Below are positions 38,071 to 47,087 of a stretch of 64,000 nt of DNA, piece by piece. This DNA is from a virus. The notes below the pieces were generated by a model that saw nothing but the letters and a program-made list of their open reading frames with translations, did not search any database and was not told the DNA's origin. Within the stretch, counting starts at the first letter, position 1. Each line of letters starts with the position of its first letter. The stretch covers positions 1 to 64,000 of the IMG/VR virus record IMGVR_UViG_3300008448_000032; one strand, given 5' to 3'. Both the position numbers and the translations under genes were made by a program.

Positions 38071-38706
38071 ATGAGAAAATTAATTTCTTTTTTTAAAACA
38101 AAAAAACAGGATTCAAAAATGGAAACTAAGGAGAAAAATTTAGAAGATTTAACGTTAAAATATCGTGGAATGGTATTTGAATGGATCAAAGGTGATTTAG
38201 CAGGATCCTCTAATTTATTTAAAGGGGTCAAACAAACCGGGGAAAATTTCTTTATAGAGTTTGTAGAAGGAGGAAGAATAAACGAGGAACTAGTTGAGGA
38301 GTATACTCTTTTTTATCCTGCTCCCCCTACCCCACAGTCTTTACAAATACCAGGATCCCCCGAAAAATCATCAACTGTTACATCTATAGTTTATGGGGAA
38401 TCCCAAAAGGCTTCTAACCCCGATTCCCCTATTTATAATCTTCTGGTTAAGCAGAAGAAAAATATGGTAGAGGTTTCTATTAAAATAGAATTAAATCTTC
38501 CTTCCAAGGAATTATATAGCGTTCTTTCTTCCTCTTTCGAAGATGCAGAAAATGAAATTATAAAATTTGTTATCGACGGGGTAGATATAGAGGATATAAA
38601 AAAATCTCTGTCGGAGTCGATAAAAAGAAATTACTATTCCCCAGGATCTTCTCTGGAAAAAAATTCCGGAAAAAAGATAAATAAGGAAAAAGATACTAAT
38701 GAATAA
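38071..38706 (+). CDS. Unknown protein upstream of Nudix gene
   Basis: This 211-aa protein has a basic N-terminus (MRKLISFFKTKKQDSK), a beta-rich segment resembling a small barrel (DLTLKYRGMVFEWIKGDLAG, ENFFIEFVEGGRINEELVEE), and a Ser/Pro-rich middle. A helical acidic C-terminal part follows. No recognised domain. Its stop overlaps the ATG of the Nudix gene (ATGAATAA), so the pair is coupled. Confidence 0.5.
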   Translation: MRKLISFFKTKKQDSKMETKEKNLEDLTLKYRGMVFEWIKGDLAGSSNLFKGVKQTGENFFIEFVEGGRINEELVEEYTLFYPAPPTPQSLQIPGSPEKSSTVTSIVYGESQKASNPDSPIYNLLVKQKKNMVEVSIKIELNLPSKELYSVLSSSFEDAENEIIKFVIDGVDIEDIKKSLSESIKRNYYSPGSSLEKNSGKKINKEKDTNE

Positions 38707-39283
38707 GGAAGAAAAAATATTATACTCGTCCGATAGATTTGAAGTCGTGGATGCAGGAGAAAATAAAGGGGTTAGAACTAAATGGGATTCCGTGTTAATA
38801 CTTCCTTTTGTTTCTGATGATAGGGGTCTTCCTTTAAGTCTGGGGGTTTTAAATGAGAGAAATTTTTTTAGAAATGGAGGGTATGCTCTATCAGTTATAT
38901 CAGGGAGTCCGGAAGACGAAGATCCCAATACTCTAGCTACCGCACAGAGAGAACTTTTAGAAGAAACCGGATATGACGTTAAAGAAGAAGAAAGATGGTA
39001 TTTTTTAGGAACATTGACCGGAAGTAAATTTGTCGATTCTATACATCCTTGTTATGGAGTGGATATTTCAAATCTAAACCCAGGAGAACCTTTAACTGAT
39101 GGATCAGAGCAAGAAAAACTTTCTCAATTTGTTCTTATTCCGTCGAACCAAGTTTTGTCTATAGAAGATCCTTTTGTTCCTTCTTTATTCCTTCGGATTT
39201 TTAAATATGTTGTGGGAATGGACATATATAATAGAGAGGATTCTATATTTTCTAAGAAAAAAGAAATAAACACCGAAATTTAA
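38699..39283 (+). CDS. Nudix hydrolase
   Basis: In this 194-aa protein, EDEDPNTLATAQRELLEETG followed by Y supplies the core RELLEETGY of the Nudix box, with upstream Gly and acidic residues at slightly longer spacing than the consensus. The segment SVLILPFVSDDRGLPLSLGV and the downstream YFLGTLTGSKFVDSIHPCYG fit the ADP-ribose/NDP-sugar branch of the fold. It would hydrolyse a nucleoside diphosphate derivative. Unlike the Nudix-like protein at 7034 it keeps the RE of the box, so it is likely active. No packaging-type signature. Confidence 0.75.
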   Translation: MNKEEKILYSSDRFEVVDAGENKGVRTKWDSVLILPFVSDDRGLPLSLGVLNERNFFRNGGYALSVISGSPEDEDPNTLATAQRELLEETGYDVKEEERWYFLGTLTGSKFVDSIHPCYGVDISNLNPGEPLTDGSEQEKLSQFVLIPSNQVLSIEDPFVPSLFLRIFKYVVGMDIYNREDSIFSKKKEINTEI

Positions 39284-39287
39284 TAAA

Positions 39288-39581
39288 ATGAATCGAGCAC
39301 AGAGAAGAAAAATGCTTAAAGATGCGGGCTTGTTAGGAAAGCAAGCAGAGAAAAACGGAATAAAAATAGACAAAAGAGAGCTAAATTCCCTTATTAAATC
39401 AGGAGAAGATAAAAGAAGATCGGATCTCCAAAGAATAAAAAATCAAAAGATAAGCGAGGGGAAAGTAGAAAAAAATACCTCAGAGGAATTCATACAATTT
39501 GTTACATATCCAACAGATACTTATAGTGGTCTATCCACTTTTTTAAGTAATCCGGATTGGGAAGATACCGGGAATGATTAA
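39288..39581 (+). CDS. Small basic protein
   Basis: This 97-aa protein starts MNRAQRRKMLKDAGLLGKQA, a basic helical opening seen in small phage tail-chaperone-like or regulatory proteins. It ends with TYPTDTYSGLSTFLSNPDWE. Its stop overlaps the ATG of the next gene by one base (TAATG). Function unknown; position just before the structural operon would suit an assembly factor. Confidence 0.5.
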   Translation: MNRAQRRKMLKDAGLLGKQAEKNGIKIDKRELNSLIKSGEDKRRSDLQRIKNQKISEGKVEKNTSEEFIQFVTYPTDTYSGLSTFLSNPDWEDTGND

Positions 39582-39925
39582 TGGAAGTCCTTATGCCTGA
39601 AACTAAGAACCTGGTTTTTTATATCTCTAAATATAGTCCCAAGGAATCTAAAAAAAGAATAGAAGATATTCTAGACTTTTATATAGTTGACATATCTAAA
39701 ATAATAAAAGATCTCGGGTATGACACTAAAAATTTGACCGTACAATCAGAATTTATACTCAATTATTCAATTCATAAAAAAATCATTCATGGAATATATA
39801 ATAGTAAATGTGAGGGTATTCTCATTTGCTATAGAGGTAATTCTCCGGATTTCGTGGATAATTTAATTTCATTCATCGAAGAATTACAGGAACCAATAGA
39901 ATACTCTTTCAATTTTATAAATTGA
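39581..39925 (+). CDS. Small unknown protein before the baseplate operon
   Basis: This 114-aa, mixed alpha/beta protein (NLVFYISKYSPKESKKRIED, CEGILICYRGNSPDFVDNLI) is translated from an ATG overlapping the previous stop. Twelve bases separate it from the first large structural gene. No family recognised. Confidence 0.5.
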   Translation: MEVLMPETKNLVFYISKYSPKESKKRIEDILDFYIVDISKIIKDLGYDTKNLTVQSEFILNYSIHKKIIHGIYNSKCEGILICYRGNSPDFVDNLISFIEELQEPIEYSFNFIN

Positions 39926-39937
39926 AATTAATTTTTT

Positions 39938-41848
39938 ATGTATTACTTTTCAGGGACAAACCCTAACGATGCAACAGATGGATTTAGCGCTGGGGAAAAT
40001 TATCCAGGGTCTCCTTTATATCAAAGTATATTACAGGAAAGATCAGGTCTTCTAAATTCCTATCTTAGCAACATAGGATCCGAAAATCCGACAAAAGCTA
40101 AATTTGGACTTCCCAGATCTCTTTTTTACGACGGAGCAAAATTAGATCCCGATGTTAAACAGGCAGAAAAGTATGGGCTCTTTATGTTCTATTCTTTCGA
40201 CGGATCAGGGGGAACTAATTTTTTCTTGGATCAATATTACCTATCTGAGAAACCAGAATATAATAAATTAATATCCTCTCCCGCTTCCAAAAATCCCACA
40301 GCTGCCCAGCTGGTAAGAAATAGCGATGCTTCTCTGTTATTATCAGCGGGAAAAAGTGCTGATGAGATTCAAAAGAATAATCCTATAAGAGGGGGAATAC
40401 ACGCTCCTTATTATTGGAAAGATTTTGTTTATTGTAAATATTATGGGACTATACCTAATAATAGACTAATAACTCTAAGAAGGTTTTCTAGTCCGGTTTT
40501 AGATAATTTTTCTCTTCCCCCGGGATTGAGAAATGCTGAAAACCTAAAGAAGGGGGTAGGTATGCCTGTCGCACAAGCGGTTACTTGGTTTGGAGGGAAT
40601 ACCGGGAATACTTTAAGTACTCTCGTAGGATTTAGCACCGGATTAGCTTGGACCGATCAACAAATTGATGCTGAAAAAATACAGAAAGCTTTTGGGGATG
40701 GACTTATTAATTCTACTGCATTCGAAACCCTTAGCGATTTAGTCTCCCAGGCAGGAGGTAACGGAACAGATGTAAAATTAAGGGAGGAGGAAAAAAAATT
40801 AGGAGTAGAAGCTTTAGCTACAGGTCTTAGCCCAGATAGAGAACAGCTAACAAGAGAAAGATACTATAAAGCTTTTTTCGATGCCGTTAAAACCGACACC
40901 GAAGGAAGATTTGGTATCCTTAATGAAAAAATATGGGTTCCTGTAGATGTTATAAAAAGCACATCAAAAAGAGATTTTGGATTAGATTTTACTTGGCAAG
41001 ATCTTGTTCTTAAATTTTCATACGATCTTACCTCAGTAGGAGAAGTTAATAGTAAAGCAGCTATGTTTGATATCCTAGGTAATTTGCTCTCAATAGGAAC
41101 AAACTATGGTAATTTTCTAACCCCTTATATAAGATATAATTCTGAATACTCAGCTTTAACTTTTCCTGGGGGGGATGCGGGGGCAAAACTTTTCTATACA
41201 GATCTTAACCAATTTATTTTTAATAACATACAAAAAATGTTTATTAGCGATAATTCCAGTACTACCGGGGTAGGAGGAACTACGGTAGATAAGCCTAAAG
41301 TAGAAGGATTTGAAACGAAGCTAACGCAGTTACAAGCAGATCTAAATGATGGAGTAATTGACAATCCCGAATTGGCAAAAGAACTTTTTGATGCTATACA
41401 ATCCGTTTTTGGATCGAGAGCAGCCCAAGAATGGCAAGCTCCTATTTCTATGTACAGCGGAGCTGCGATAGGAGAATGGCATGTTGTTATAGGAAATCCA
41501 TATAATCCAATAGCAATGATAGGAAATCTTATATGTAAAGGGGTAGTTATTAAATTTTCAGATACATTAGGACCTGACGATTTCCCTTCTGGTTTAGAAG
41601 CTGAGATAACCGTAGGACACGCAAGACCTAGGGAGAGAGGAGAAATTGAAAGTATATTTAATAGAGGAGATGGAAGACTTTATCAAAGTGTTCAGACTAC
41701 TTCTTCTAATGCACAAACGTACAATTCCGAATTTGATGTTTCTGGGCAGGTATTCAATCCCCTTACTATTCCTACTTTCTATAATCCTTCCGATGGAGGA
41801 TTACCAGGATCCGGAGGCCCAGTAACTTTTGATGACCTTGAATTGTAG
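39938..41848 (+). CDS. Virion structural protein, baseplate/tail module
   Basis: This 636-aa protein is rich in Gly, Asn, Ser and aromatic residues. It has the block VAQAVTWFGGNTGNTLSTLV and a conserved-looking C-terminal region: ISMYSGAAIGEWHVVIGNPY, NPIAMIGNLICKGVVIKFSD, FPSGLEAEITVGHARPRERG, EIESIFNRGDGRLYQ. The latter pattern (EWH-TIGNP-NPI, GLG-DDFP-GL, H-RPRDR-I---FN-G-GR) is one I associate with structural proteins of T4-like phages of environmental bacteria. A role in the baseplate or tail-tube initiation complex is inferred from the downstream genes. Confidence 0.55.
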   Translation: MYYFSGTNPNDATDGFSAGENYPGSPLYQSILQERSGLLNSYLSNIGSENPTKAKFGLPRSLFYDGAKLDPDVKQAEKYGLFMFYSFDGSGGTNFFLDQYYLSEKPEYNKLISSPASKNPTAAQLVRNSDASLLLSAGKSADEIQKNNPIRGGIHAPYYWKDFVYCKYYGTIPNNRLITLRRFSSPVLDNFSLPPGLRNAENLKKGVGMPVAQAVTWFGGNTGNTLSTLVGFSTGLAWTDQQIDAEKIQKAFGDGLINSTAFETLSDLVSQAGGNGTDVKLREEEKKLGVEALATGLSPDREQLTRERYYKAFFDAVKTDTEGRFGILNEKIWVPVDVIKSTSKRDFGLDFTWQDLVLKFSYDLTSVGEVNSKAAMFDILGNLLSIGTNYGNFLTPYIRYNSEYSALTFPGGDAGAKLFYTDLNQFIFNNIQKMFISDNSSTTGVGGTTVDKPKVEGFETKLTQLQADLNDGVIDNPELAKELFDAIQSVFGSRAAQEWQAPISMYSGAAIGEWHVVIGNPYNPIAMIGNLICKGVVIKFSDTLGPDDFPSGLEAEITVGHARPRERGEIESIFNRGDGRLYQSVQTTSSNAQTYNSEFDVSGQVFNPLTIPTFYNPSDGGLPGSGGPVTFDDLEL

Positions 41849-41876
41849 GGGGATAAAATTAATTTAATATAAAGAC

Positions 41877-42455
41877 ATGCTAACTATAGACACATTATTC
41901 GTAAACAAAGAGATATTTAATCCTAATCCTGAAAATGAGGCTTCTTCTTTTGGTATATGGGATTTAACAAAATCTTCGGTAAATTATAATATAGGATTTA
42001 TGAATTCCCGAAAGATTTATACGGTACCCGAAGGCCAGGAAATGAGACCAGATCTTATATCTCTTTACCAAACAGGGGATATCCAGTATTGCGGATCTAT
42101 AATGAAAATCAATGGAATATCAAATCCTTTTGCTATAGACAAAGGACAATCTATGTTTATACTAACCCCTTCGGTAATACAAAAAACCTACGAAAAGAAA
42201 AAGAATGAAAATACTCAGGGGGGATCTAATAAATCTTCCGCCCTGGATAACATTAAAAAAACACAGGAAGATAAAAAATTTAAAATTAGCCCCGGAAGAA
42301 AAAAATTCTTAGATAAATCGGTAAAAAATACTCCCCCTTTAATTTTACCTCCTAACGTCTCCCAGCCAGGGGATAGAAGATTTTCAAGGAAGGGAAGAGT
42401 ATTTACTTTTGCTCCTGATGCAGGAAAGGGAGGATTTAATAGACCTTTAATATAA
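41877..42455 (+). CDS. Baseplate wedge protein, gp53-like with LysM-type segment
   Basis: In this 192-aa protein, residues about 50-100 read EGQEMRPDLISLYQTGDIQY, CGSIMKINGISNPFAIDKGQ, SMFILTP. This is the R-DLIS-x-x-YG-----W-I-xKINNIxNPF-x-x-x-G---x-IP layout of T4 gp53-type baseplate proteins, which contain a LysM-like fold. The C-terminal half is basic and disordered-looking (Lys, Pro, Ser, Asn). gp53 helps lock neighbouring wedges into the hexagonal baseplate. It lies between the 39938 structural gene and the hub gene. Confidence 0.65.
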   Translation: MLTIDTLFVNKEIFNPNPENEASSFGIWDLTKSSVNYNIGFMNSRKIYTVPEGQEMRPDLISLYQTGDIQYCGSIMKINGISNPFAIDKGQSMFILTPSVIQKTYEKKKNENTQGGSNKSSALDNIKKTQEDKKFKISPGRKKFLDKSVKNTPPLILPPNVSQPGDRRFSRKGRVFTFAPDAGKGGFNRPLI

Positions 42456-42458
42456 AAA

Positions 42459-43964
42459 ATGGCTTCTACCAGAATAAATCAAATATCTTTAAATGATATT
42501 AAATTAGATCAGCAATTTCTAGTAGTAGAAGGAAATGATCCCAGAGATCAAGATTCAAATTCAGGCGAAAGGACAGGGGTTCTTTCTCCGTACATGACTA
42601 TAAATGCTTATCCTGTTGGATATTACCTAAAATCATTTAAATTAGATTTAACCGGATTTTTACCGGTTATTAATTTCTCTTTTTCCGCAAAAAACTCCAC
42701 TTTTATCTCTGTTAATTACCCCAAGGACGGGGATATAGTTTCGGTTTATATCGCTTCTCCTGAGGAATATTATAAACCGATGAGAATGGATTTCAATATA
42801 CTGAATGTAAAGAGTGACGTTTCCAGTAGATATTCGGATTCAGGAAGTGCATCGGAGCCAGACTGGAGCCAATTGAAATTTCAGGTAATGGCAGAATGCA
42901 GGGTTCCTTCCCTATATACTCCAGTTATAAAAGCATTTAGAGAAAAAAGCTCCTGGCAAACCCTATTAGAGGTATCGGAAGATCTCGGTCTAGGGTTTTC
43001 GACTAATGAGGATACGACAGAGGACATTATGACTTGGATATGCCCGAATTATTCCTATTATGATTTTATACAAGAAGTATCTTTAAGATCGTATAAAGAT
43101 GATAATGTTAGTTTTTTTGATTGCTGGATAGATCAATACTATAATCTAAATTTTGTAAATTTAGGTACTCAATTTGAACAGCAGGATATAGTAAAAGAAG
43201 AAATTGTTTTTCTACCTGGGTATTATGCAAATTCGGTGTATAAAGCTGATGCCAAATTAAGTGCAAAAACTAAACTCGAACCAATTAAAACCCCCCTCAT
43301 CTTACAGAATACCTTAGATAAAAATACATACCCTTTTGCTATAAATGGATACACTTTAATTTCAAATTCTGGTACTAATGTAAATAAAACCGGTTACATA
43401 GTAAATATTGGGTTTTATGATGAAAATCAGGAAGAGGAGAATCCTGAAAATAAGTATGTTAATTACGATATAGAATCTATAACTAATAACGATGCTATAA
43501 TATCAGGAAAAATATTACAGAAGGGAAGGGGAAATGAGGAAGAATACAAAAAAGAGAAAAGAAGAGAATGGCTCGGAATACTAAACAAAAAAGATGAAAG
43601 CGGAGGTGTTCACCTAAATTATCTCCATTCTAAATATCAAAATCTTATAAATTATAATGATTGCACCAAATTTACTCTCAAAGTCGAACTTGACGGTTAT
43701 TTTGCTGGGATATACAGGGGTCAGGTAGTTCCTGTATTGATAGAAGTTAAAAATGTGAACCTTAGGAGAGAAAATGTAGGCAATAATAATTCTATCGGAC
43801 CTAAAACTGATAATTTTCTATCCGGTAATTATGTGGTAATGGGATCGGAAGTTAATTGGGGAGATTCGGTAGGGTTTAAGCAGATACTATATTTATGCAA
43901 AAGAGATTGGATAGTAAACAGAGCAAGTGGGCTTCCTAAAGTTTATCCTTTCGTTTTAGAATAA
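42459..43964 (+). CDS. Baseplate hub protein, gp27/tail-hub-like
   Basis: This 501-aa protein has an N-terminal beta-rich domain (GYYLKSFKLDLTGFLPVINF, DIVSVYIASPEEYYKPMRMD), then KSSWQTLLEVSEDLGLGFST and MTWICPNYSYYDFIQEVSLR. YKDDNVSFFDCWIDQYYNLN follows, the Q-x-L-x-x-VA-x-LGLG and FL----W-D-Y-NL pattern of contractile-tail hub proteins (gp27, gpD-like). The hub trimer holds the spike and closes the tail tube. Four genes downstream of the start of the module is the spike (46407), as expected. Confidence 0.7.
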   Translation: MASTRINQISLNDIKLDQQFLVVEGNDPRDQDSNSGERTGVLSPYMTINAYPVGYYLKSFKLDLTGFLPVINFSFSAKNSTFISVNYPKDGDIVSVYIASPEEYYKPMRMDFNILNVKSDVSSRYSDSGSASEPDWSQLKFQVMAECRVPSLYTPVIKAFREKSSWQTLLEVSEDLGLGFSTNEDTTEDIMTWICPNYSYYDFIQEVSLRSYKDDNVSFFDCWIDQYYNLNFVNLGTQFEQQDIVKEEIVFLPGYYANSVYKADAKLSAKTKLEPIKTPLILQNTLDKNTYPFAINGYTLISNSGTNVNKTGYIVNIGFYDENQEEENPENKYVNYDIESITNNDAIISGKILQKGRGNEEEYKKEKRREWLGILNKKDESGGVHLNYLHSKYQNLINYNDCTKFTLKVELDGYFAGIYRGQVVPVLIEVKNVNLRRENVGNNNSIGPKTDNFLSGNYVVMGSEVNWGDSVGFKQILYLCKRDWIVNRASGLPKVYPFVLE

Positions 43965-43979
43965 ATCTAATTTTAGATA

Positions 43980-43990
43980 AATATAAATAA
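43980..43990 (+). promoter_or_regulatory. T4-type late promoter box (TATAAATA)
   Basis: An exact TATAAATA (43982-43989) lies in the 31-base gap before the ATG at 43996. It could give an internal start of transcription in the structural operon. Confidence 0.5.
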
Positions 43991-43995
43991 AAGTC

Positions 43996-46407
43996 ATGAG
44001 TTTTGGTTTTTCAGGAGCAACCGATAGGGATAGGTATAGGTTTTTAAGCGGGTTTAAGCTTAACGACCAGGGAAAAAATGAGGATCCAACATATCTCGGA
44101 TTCTCCGTAGATTTTGTTTTTGATGATGGCCCGGGGATAGATTCGGATTATGGAACACCAATAAGTCCTTTATTTAGAGAGGGAAACTATTCCCCTATTG
44201 CTGGTCCGAATATATTCGGGCAAGACCAATATCAATTCAGAACCGGAGAAGTTTTGTTTTATTCTGCTCAAAGATATTTAGAGAATAGAGAGCAGAGGGA
44301 AAATTTTACTACGGTCGGAAAAAGATCCCAGATGCTTAAACAATTTAAAATTCTTTTAAGGGATATAACAAAAAATCAGCCTTGGTTTTTTCAATCGATA
44401 TCCGGTCTTGATGCCCTATATAAAGTTGCAAGACCAGGATTTCAGGATCAGGGGGGATCCGATGATTTTAATCCTTCTAGAGCTAATACCATAGAAATAA
44501 AAACTTTAGAGTCTTTAAATTTAAGAATGACCGCTCTTGCGGATTTATATAATCACGCTACTTTCGATTACGTGAATATGAGAGAGACTATTCCTAGAAA
44601 TTTAAGAAGATTCAGGATGAACATTTTTGTTACGGATCTTAGAAATTTCTTCAAAACGAATAGACTTATAAATTCTTCTACCACCCTAAGTACGATAGCC
44701 AATACTGCAAATTTATTGGGCTCGGGAATAAATCCAGGAAATAATTTAGCTGCTTCTACTTTGGACAGCACGGGGAATTTTGCAACGGATAGCGGATCTG
44801 GAGGACTTCTCAATATTGGCCAAAATGCCTTAAGTTCTGAAGGATTGAGCAATCAGCAGGATCAAACTGGGATTAAGCCCATAATTGTTATACAGTGTAG
44901 TAATTGCGAGTTTGATTTTACTGAAAGTTCTCCCATATCTTCCGATATAAATGCGGGAACCGACGCAGGACAACCCCTAGAACAATCCTTTAAAATCCAC
45001 GTAGGAAGAGTAAGAATAAGAAGCCAGTATCCAAATATAAGGTTGGACAAAAGACAATTGATAATATCTGATGATGTGTTTACCGAAAAGAGCTCAGTCC
45101 AGGCTTACGAAGGAGATCCTTCGGGAAGAACTATTTTTGGTATTGATGTTTCGAATGGTCCAGCAGGGGATCTACTTGAACAAGGAGGAAATGCTGTTAA
45201 TAATTTAATAGGAAACACTGTAAATGACCTTTACAACCGGGGAGCTCAAATATTAGGGGATTCCCTTAGTGGAGTAGATCAATTGTTACTGGGAAATATA
45301 TACTCTTTTAATCCTTCCGAAATAATAAACGCTTCCGATTTAAGTTTAAACGATATTAGGGATTTTTCAAATCAAAAATCTAGTGTAAATATTTCTCGAG
45401 CTGAAAGAGAAGGGTTACCTAACCCTCAGACAATGGGAAAAGGGGGTCCTCCTGAAAATAAGTATTCTACCCGAAAATTAGGGGCAAAAGGACAGGACGA
45501 ATATCCGAGAGTTCCTGGACGAGATCTAGGTGTTACGCCTCCAGGTTCTCCAACGATAGGAAGAGTTTATGACAATGTTGGGAGTCCTTCCGATGCTTAT
45601 ACTAATGTTCCGGGAAAAGATTTAGGCCCACCGGGAAGAACTTACAGAGCTCCTAGAGAAGATGATAAATACAAAGGAGTTCCAGGAAAGGATCTTGGGG
45701 GTCAAAGAAGAATTTATAAGAACCCAACAGGAGATTCTTATAAGGGGGTTCCTGGTAAAGATTTAGGGGTTCCCCAAAGAGTTTATCCTACCACAAATGA
45801 GGATTTTTATCCTGATGTACCCGGAAAAGATCTAGGTGTTCCCCAAAGAGTTTATCCGGATATTAAAGAGGATATTTACCCCGACGTACCAGGAAAAGAT
45901 TTAGGAGTTCCCGAAAGAAGATATCCTTTGGTAAATGACGATATTTATCCTGACGTACCGGGTAAAGATTTAGGAGTTCCGGAAAGAAGATATCCTTTGC
46001 TAAATGACGATATTTACGCTGACGTACCTGGTAAAGATTTAGGGGTCCCTGGAAGAAAATACCCTTTGGTTAATGATAATTTATATAGAGACGCTATTGT
46101 AAAATCTAATGAGTTAAAATCTAGAGAAATAGTTTATAAAGAAGAAATAAAATCTAAAAACTCTGGGCTAGGAGATGCATATACGGACCCCAAAAAGGAT
46201 TTATCCCAGTTCGACACTAAACCTTCCCCGGTATACCCTCAGGAGAAAACAAAATATTTCAGAGGAGGTCTTGGCGATCTTTATCCCCCTACGCAAGAAG
46301 ATTTTAACCCAGATTCTCCAGGGGATTTAGGAAACTTAAAACCTAAAGGGTCGTATAATATAAGTCTTGGAGGTAAAAATCCAGACCCTACTAAATTTAA
46401 TTCTTAA
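43996..46407 (+). CDS. Tail tube/baseplate-junction-like protein with tandem repeats
   Basis: In this 803-aa protein the first 360 residues are a folded region. QMLKQFKILLRDITKNQPWF, FQSISGLDALYKVARPGF, IEIKTLESLNLRMTALADLY and IPRNLRRFRMNIFVTDLRNF resemble the tube-like fold of gp48/gp54 and gp19 relatives. Then comes VIQCSNCEFDFTESSPI. From residue 501 to about 697 runs a 23-residue tandem repeat with core VPGKDLGVP-R-YP (eight copies). A less regular tail follows with LGDLYPPTQED and SPGDLGNLKP. The repeat part may be flexible and exposed. The stop overlaps the spike gene start (TAATG). Assignment of the N-terminal region is moderate; the repeat region is unlike any baseplate protein I know. 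Confidence 0.55.
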   Translation: MSFGFSGATDRDRYRFLSGFKLNDQGKNEDPTYLGFSVDFVFDDGPGIDSDYGTPISPLFREGNYSPIAGPNIFGQDQYQFRTGEVLFYSAQRYLENREQRENFTTVGKRSQMLKQFKILLRDITKNQPWFFQSISGLDALYKVARPGFQDQGGSDDFNPSRANTIEIKTLESLNLRMTALADLYNHATFDYVNMRETIPRNLRRFRMNIFVTDLRNFFKTNRLINSSTTLSTIANTANLLGSGINPGNNLAASTLDSTGNFATDSGSGGLLNIGQNALSSEGLSNQQDQTGIKPIIVIQCSNCEFDFTESSPISSDINAGTDAGQPLEQSFKIHVGRVRIRSQYPNIRLDKRQLIISDDVFTEKSSVQAYEGDPSGRTIFGIDVSNGPAGDLLEQGGNAVNNLIGNTVNDLYNRGAQILGDSLSGVDQLLLGNIYSFNPSEIINASDLSLNDIRDFSNQKSSVNISRAEREGLPNPQTMGKGGPPENKYSTRKLGAKGQDEYPRVPGRDLGVTPPGSPTIGRVYDNVGSPSDAYTNVPGKDLGPPGRTYRAPREDDKYKGVPGKDLGGQRRIYKNPTGDSYKGVPGKDLGVPQRVYPTTNEDFYPDVPGKDLGVPQRVYPDIKEDIYPDVPGKDLGVPERRYPLVNDDIYPDVPGKDLGVPERRYPLLNDDIYADVPGKDLGVPGRKYPLVNDNLYRDAIVKSNELKSREIVYKEEIKSKNSGLGDAYTDPKKDLSQFDTKPSPVYPQEKTKYFRGGLGDLYPPTQEDFNPDSPGDLGNLKPKGSYNISLGGKNPDPTKFNS
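45496..46086 (+). repeat. In-frame tandem repeats, 69-bp unit (VPGKDLG)
   Basis: Eight copies of VPG(K/R)DLG occur. The last five are spaced exactly 23 residues apart with unit YPDVPGKDLGVPERRYPLVN then DDI; the first three are more divergent and irregularly spaced. Codon choice varies between copies, so they are not a recent simple expansion. Confidence 0.9.
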
Positions 46408-47084
46408 TGTCATCTAGTAAGTCATATCTCGGGGTTATAGTAGATATAAACGACCCGTTAAAGCAGGGAAGAGCCAAAGTAAGAGTTTTTGGTATATTTG
46501 ATGATCTTGAGATTGAAGATATACCTTGGTCGGAACCAGGAACAGCTAGTGAATATTTCGGGGGAGGAAAAGGAGGGGGAGCAGTTAGTGTTCCTAGACT
46601 TGGGGCCGTAGTCTATTGTTCTTTTGAGTCTGAAAATTACTATAAGATGTATTTTGACATCATAAAAGAATTTTCTCCCGACCTCGTAGAGGAAATGAAT
46701 GAAGAAAATTCTTACGAAGGATTCCATTCATTAATATATGATTCTGAAGCACAGCCAGGAAGTTTAAAATTATTCTATAGCCGAAAAAAAGGTTTAGTTT
46801 TTGAATTAGGGGATGCCAAAGTTCAATTGGATACCCAGAACGGAGGAGAATTAAGGGTTGTAATAAAAATGGGGGAAGACGAAATAAGAATGGAGAATAA
46901 AAAGGTCATAGTAAATTCGTCAAATATAGAATTAGGAGAAGGAGCAGCTCAGTCTGTAATACTCGGAGATTTGTTTAAAGATCTTTTTAATTCGCACACA
47001 CATCCCACCCCAGTAGGCCCATCCGGAACTCCTGTACCTTTGATGACTCCAGCTCAGTTAAGTCAAGTTTCTAAAACTAAATAA
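46407..47084 (+). CDS. Baseplate spike protein, gp5/gpV-like OB-fold
   Basis: In this 225-aa protein the N-terminus SYLGVIVDINDPLKQGRAKV, then RVFGIFD, IPWSEPGTASEYFGGGKGGG and VSVPRLGAVVYCSFE, is the OB-fold of T4 gp5-type spike proteins (G-V-V-NDP--GR-KVRI-G, PW--P, G-W-P--G--V-V-FE). The C-terminal part is a repeated beta-strand stem (GLVFELGDAKVQLDTQNGGE, VIVNSSNIELGEGAAQ) and ends with NSHTHPTPVGPSGTPVP, typical of membrane-piercing spikes. There is no lysozyme domain, unlike T4 gp5. It lies on the tip of the tail tube. Confidence 0.8.
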   Translation: MSSSKSYLGVIVDINDPLKQGRAKVRVFGIFDDLEIEDIPWSEPGTASEYFGGGKGGGAVSVPRLGAVVYCSFESENYYKMYFDIIKEFSPDLVEEMNEENSYEGFHSLIYDSEAQPGSLKLFYSRKKGLVFELGDAKVQLDTQNGGELRVVIKMGEDEIRMENKKVIVNSSNIELGEGAAQSVILGDLFKDLFNSHTHPTPVGPSGTPVPLMTPAQLSQVSKTK

Positions 47085-47087
47085 AAT

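Noticed and set aside
45496-46086. Regular repeats that might be a CRISPR array or VNTR in non-coding DNA
   Set aside because: The repeats are in frame inside a long open reading frame, conserve amino acids rather than bases, and have no unique spacers of CRISPR type.
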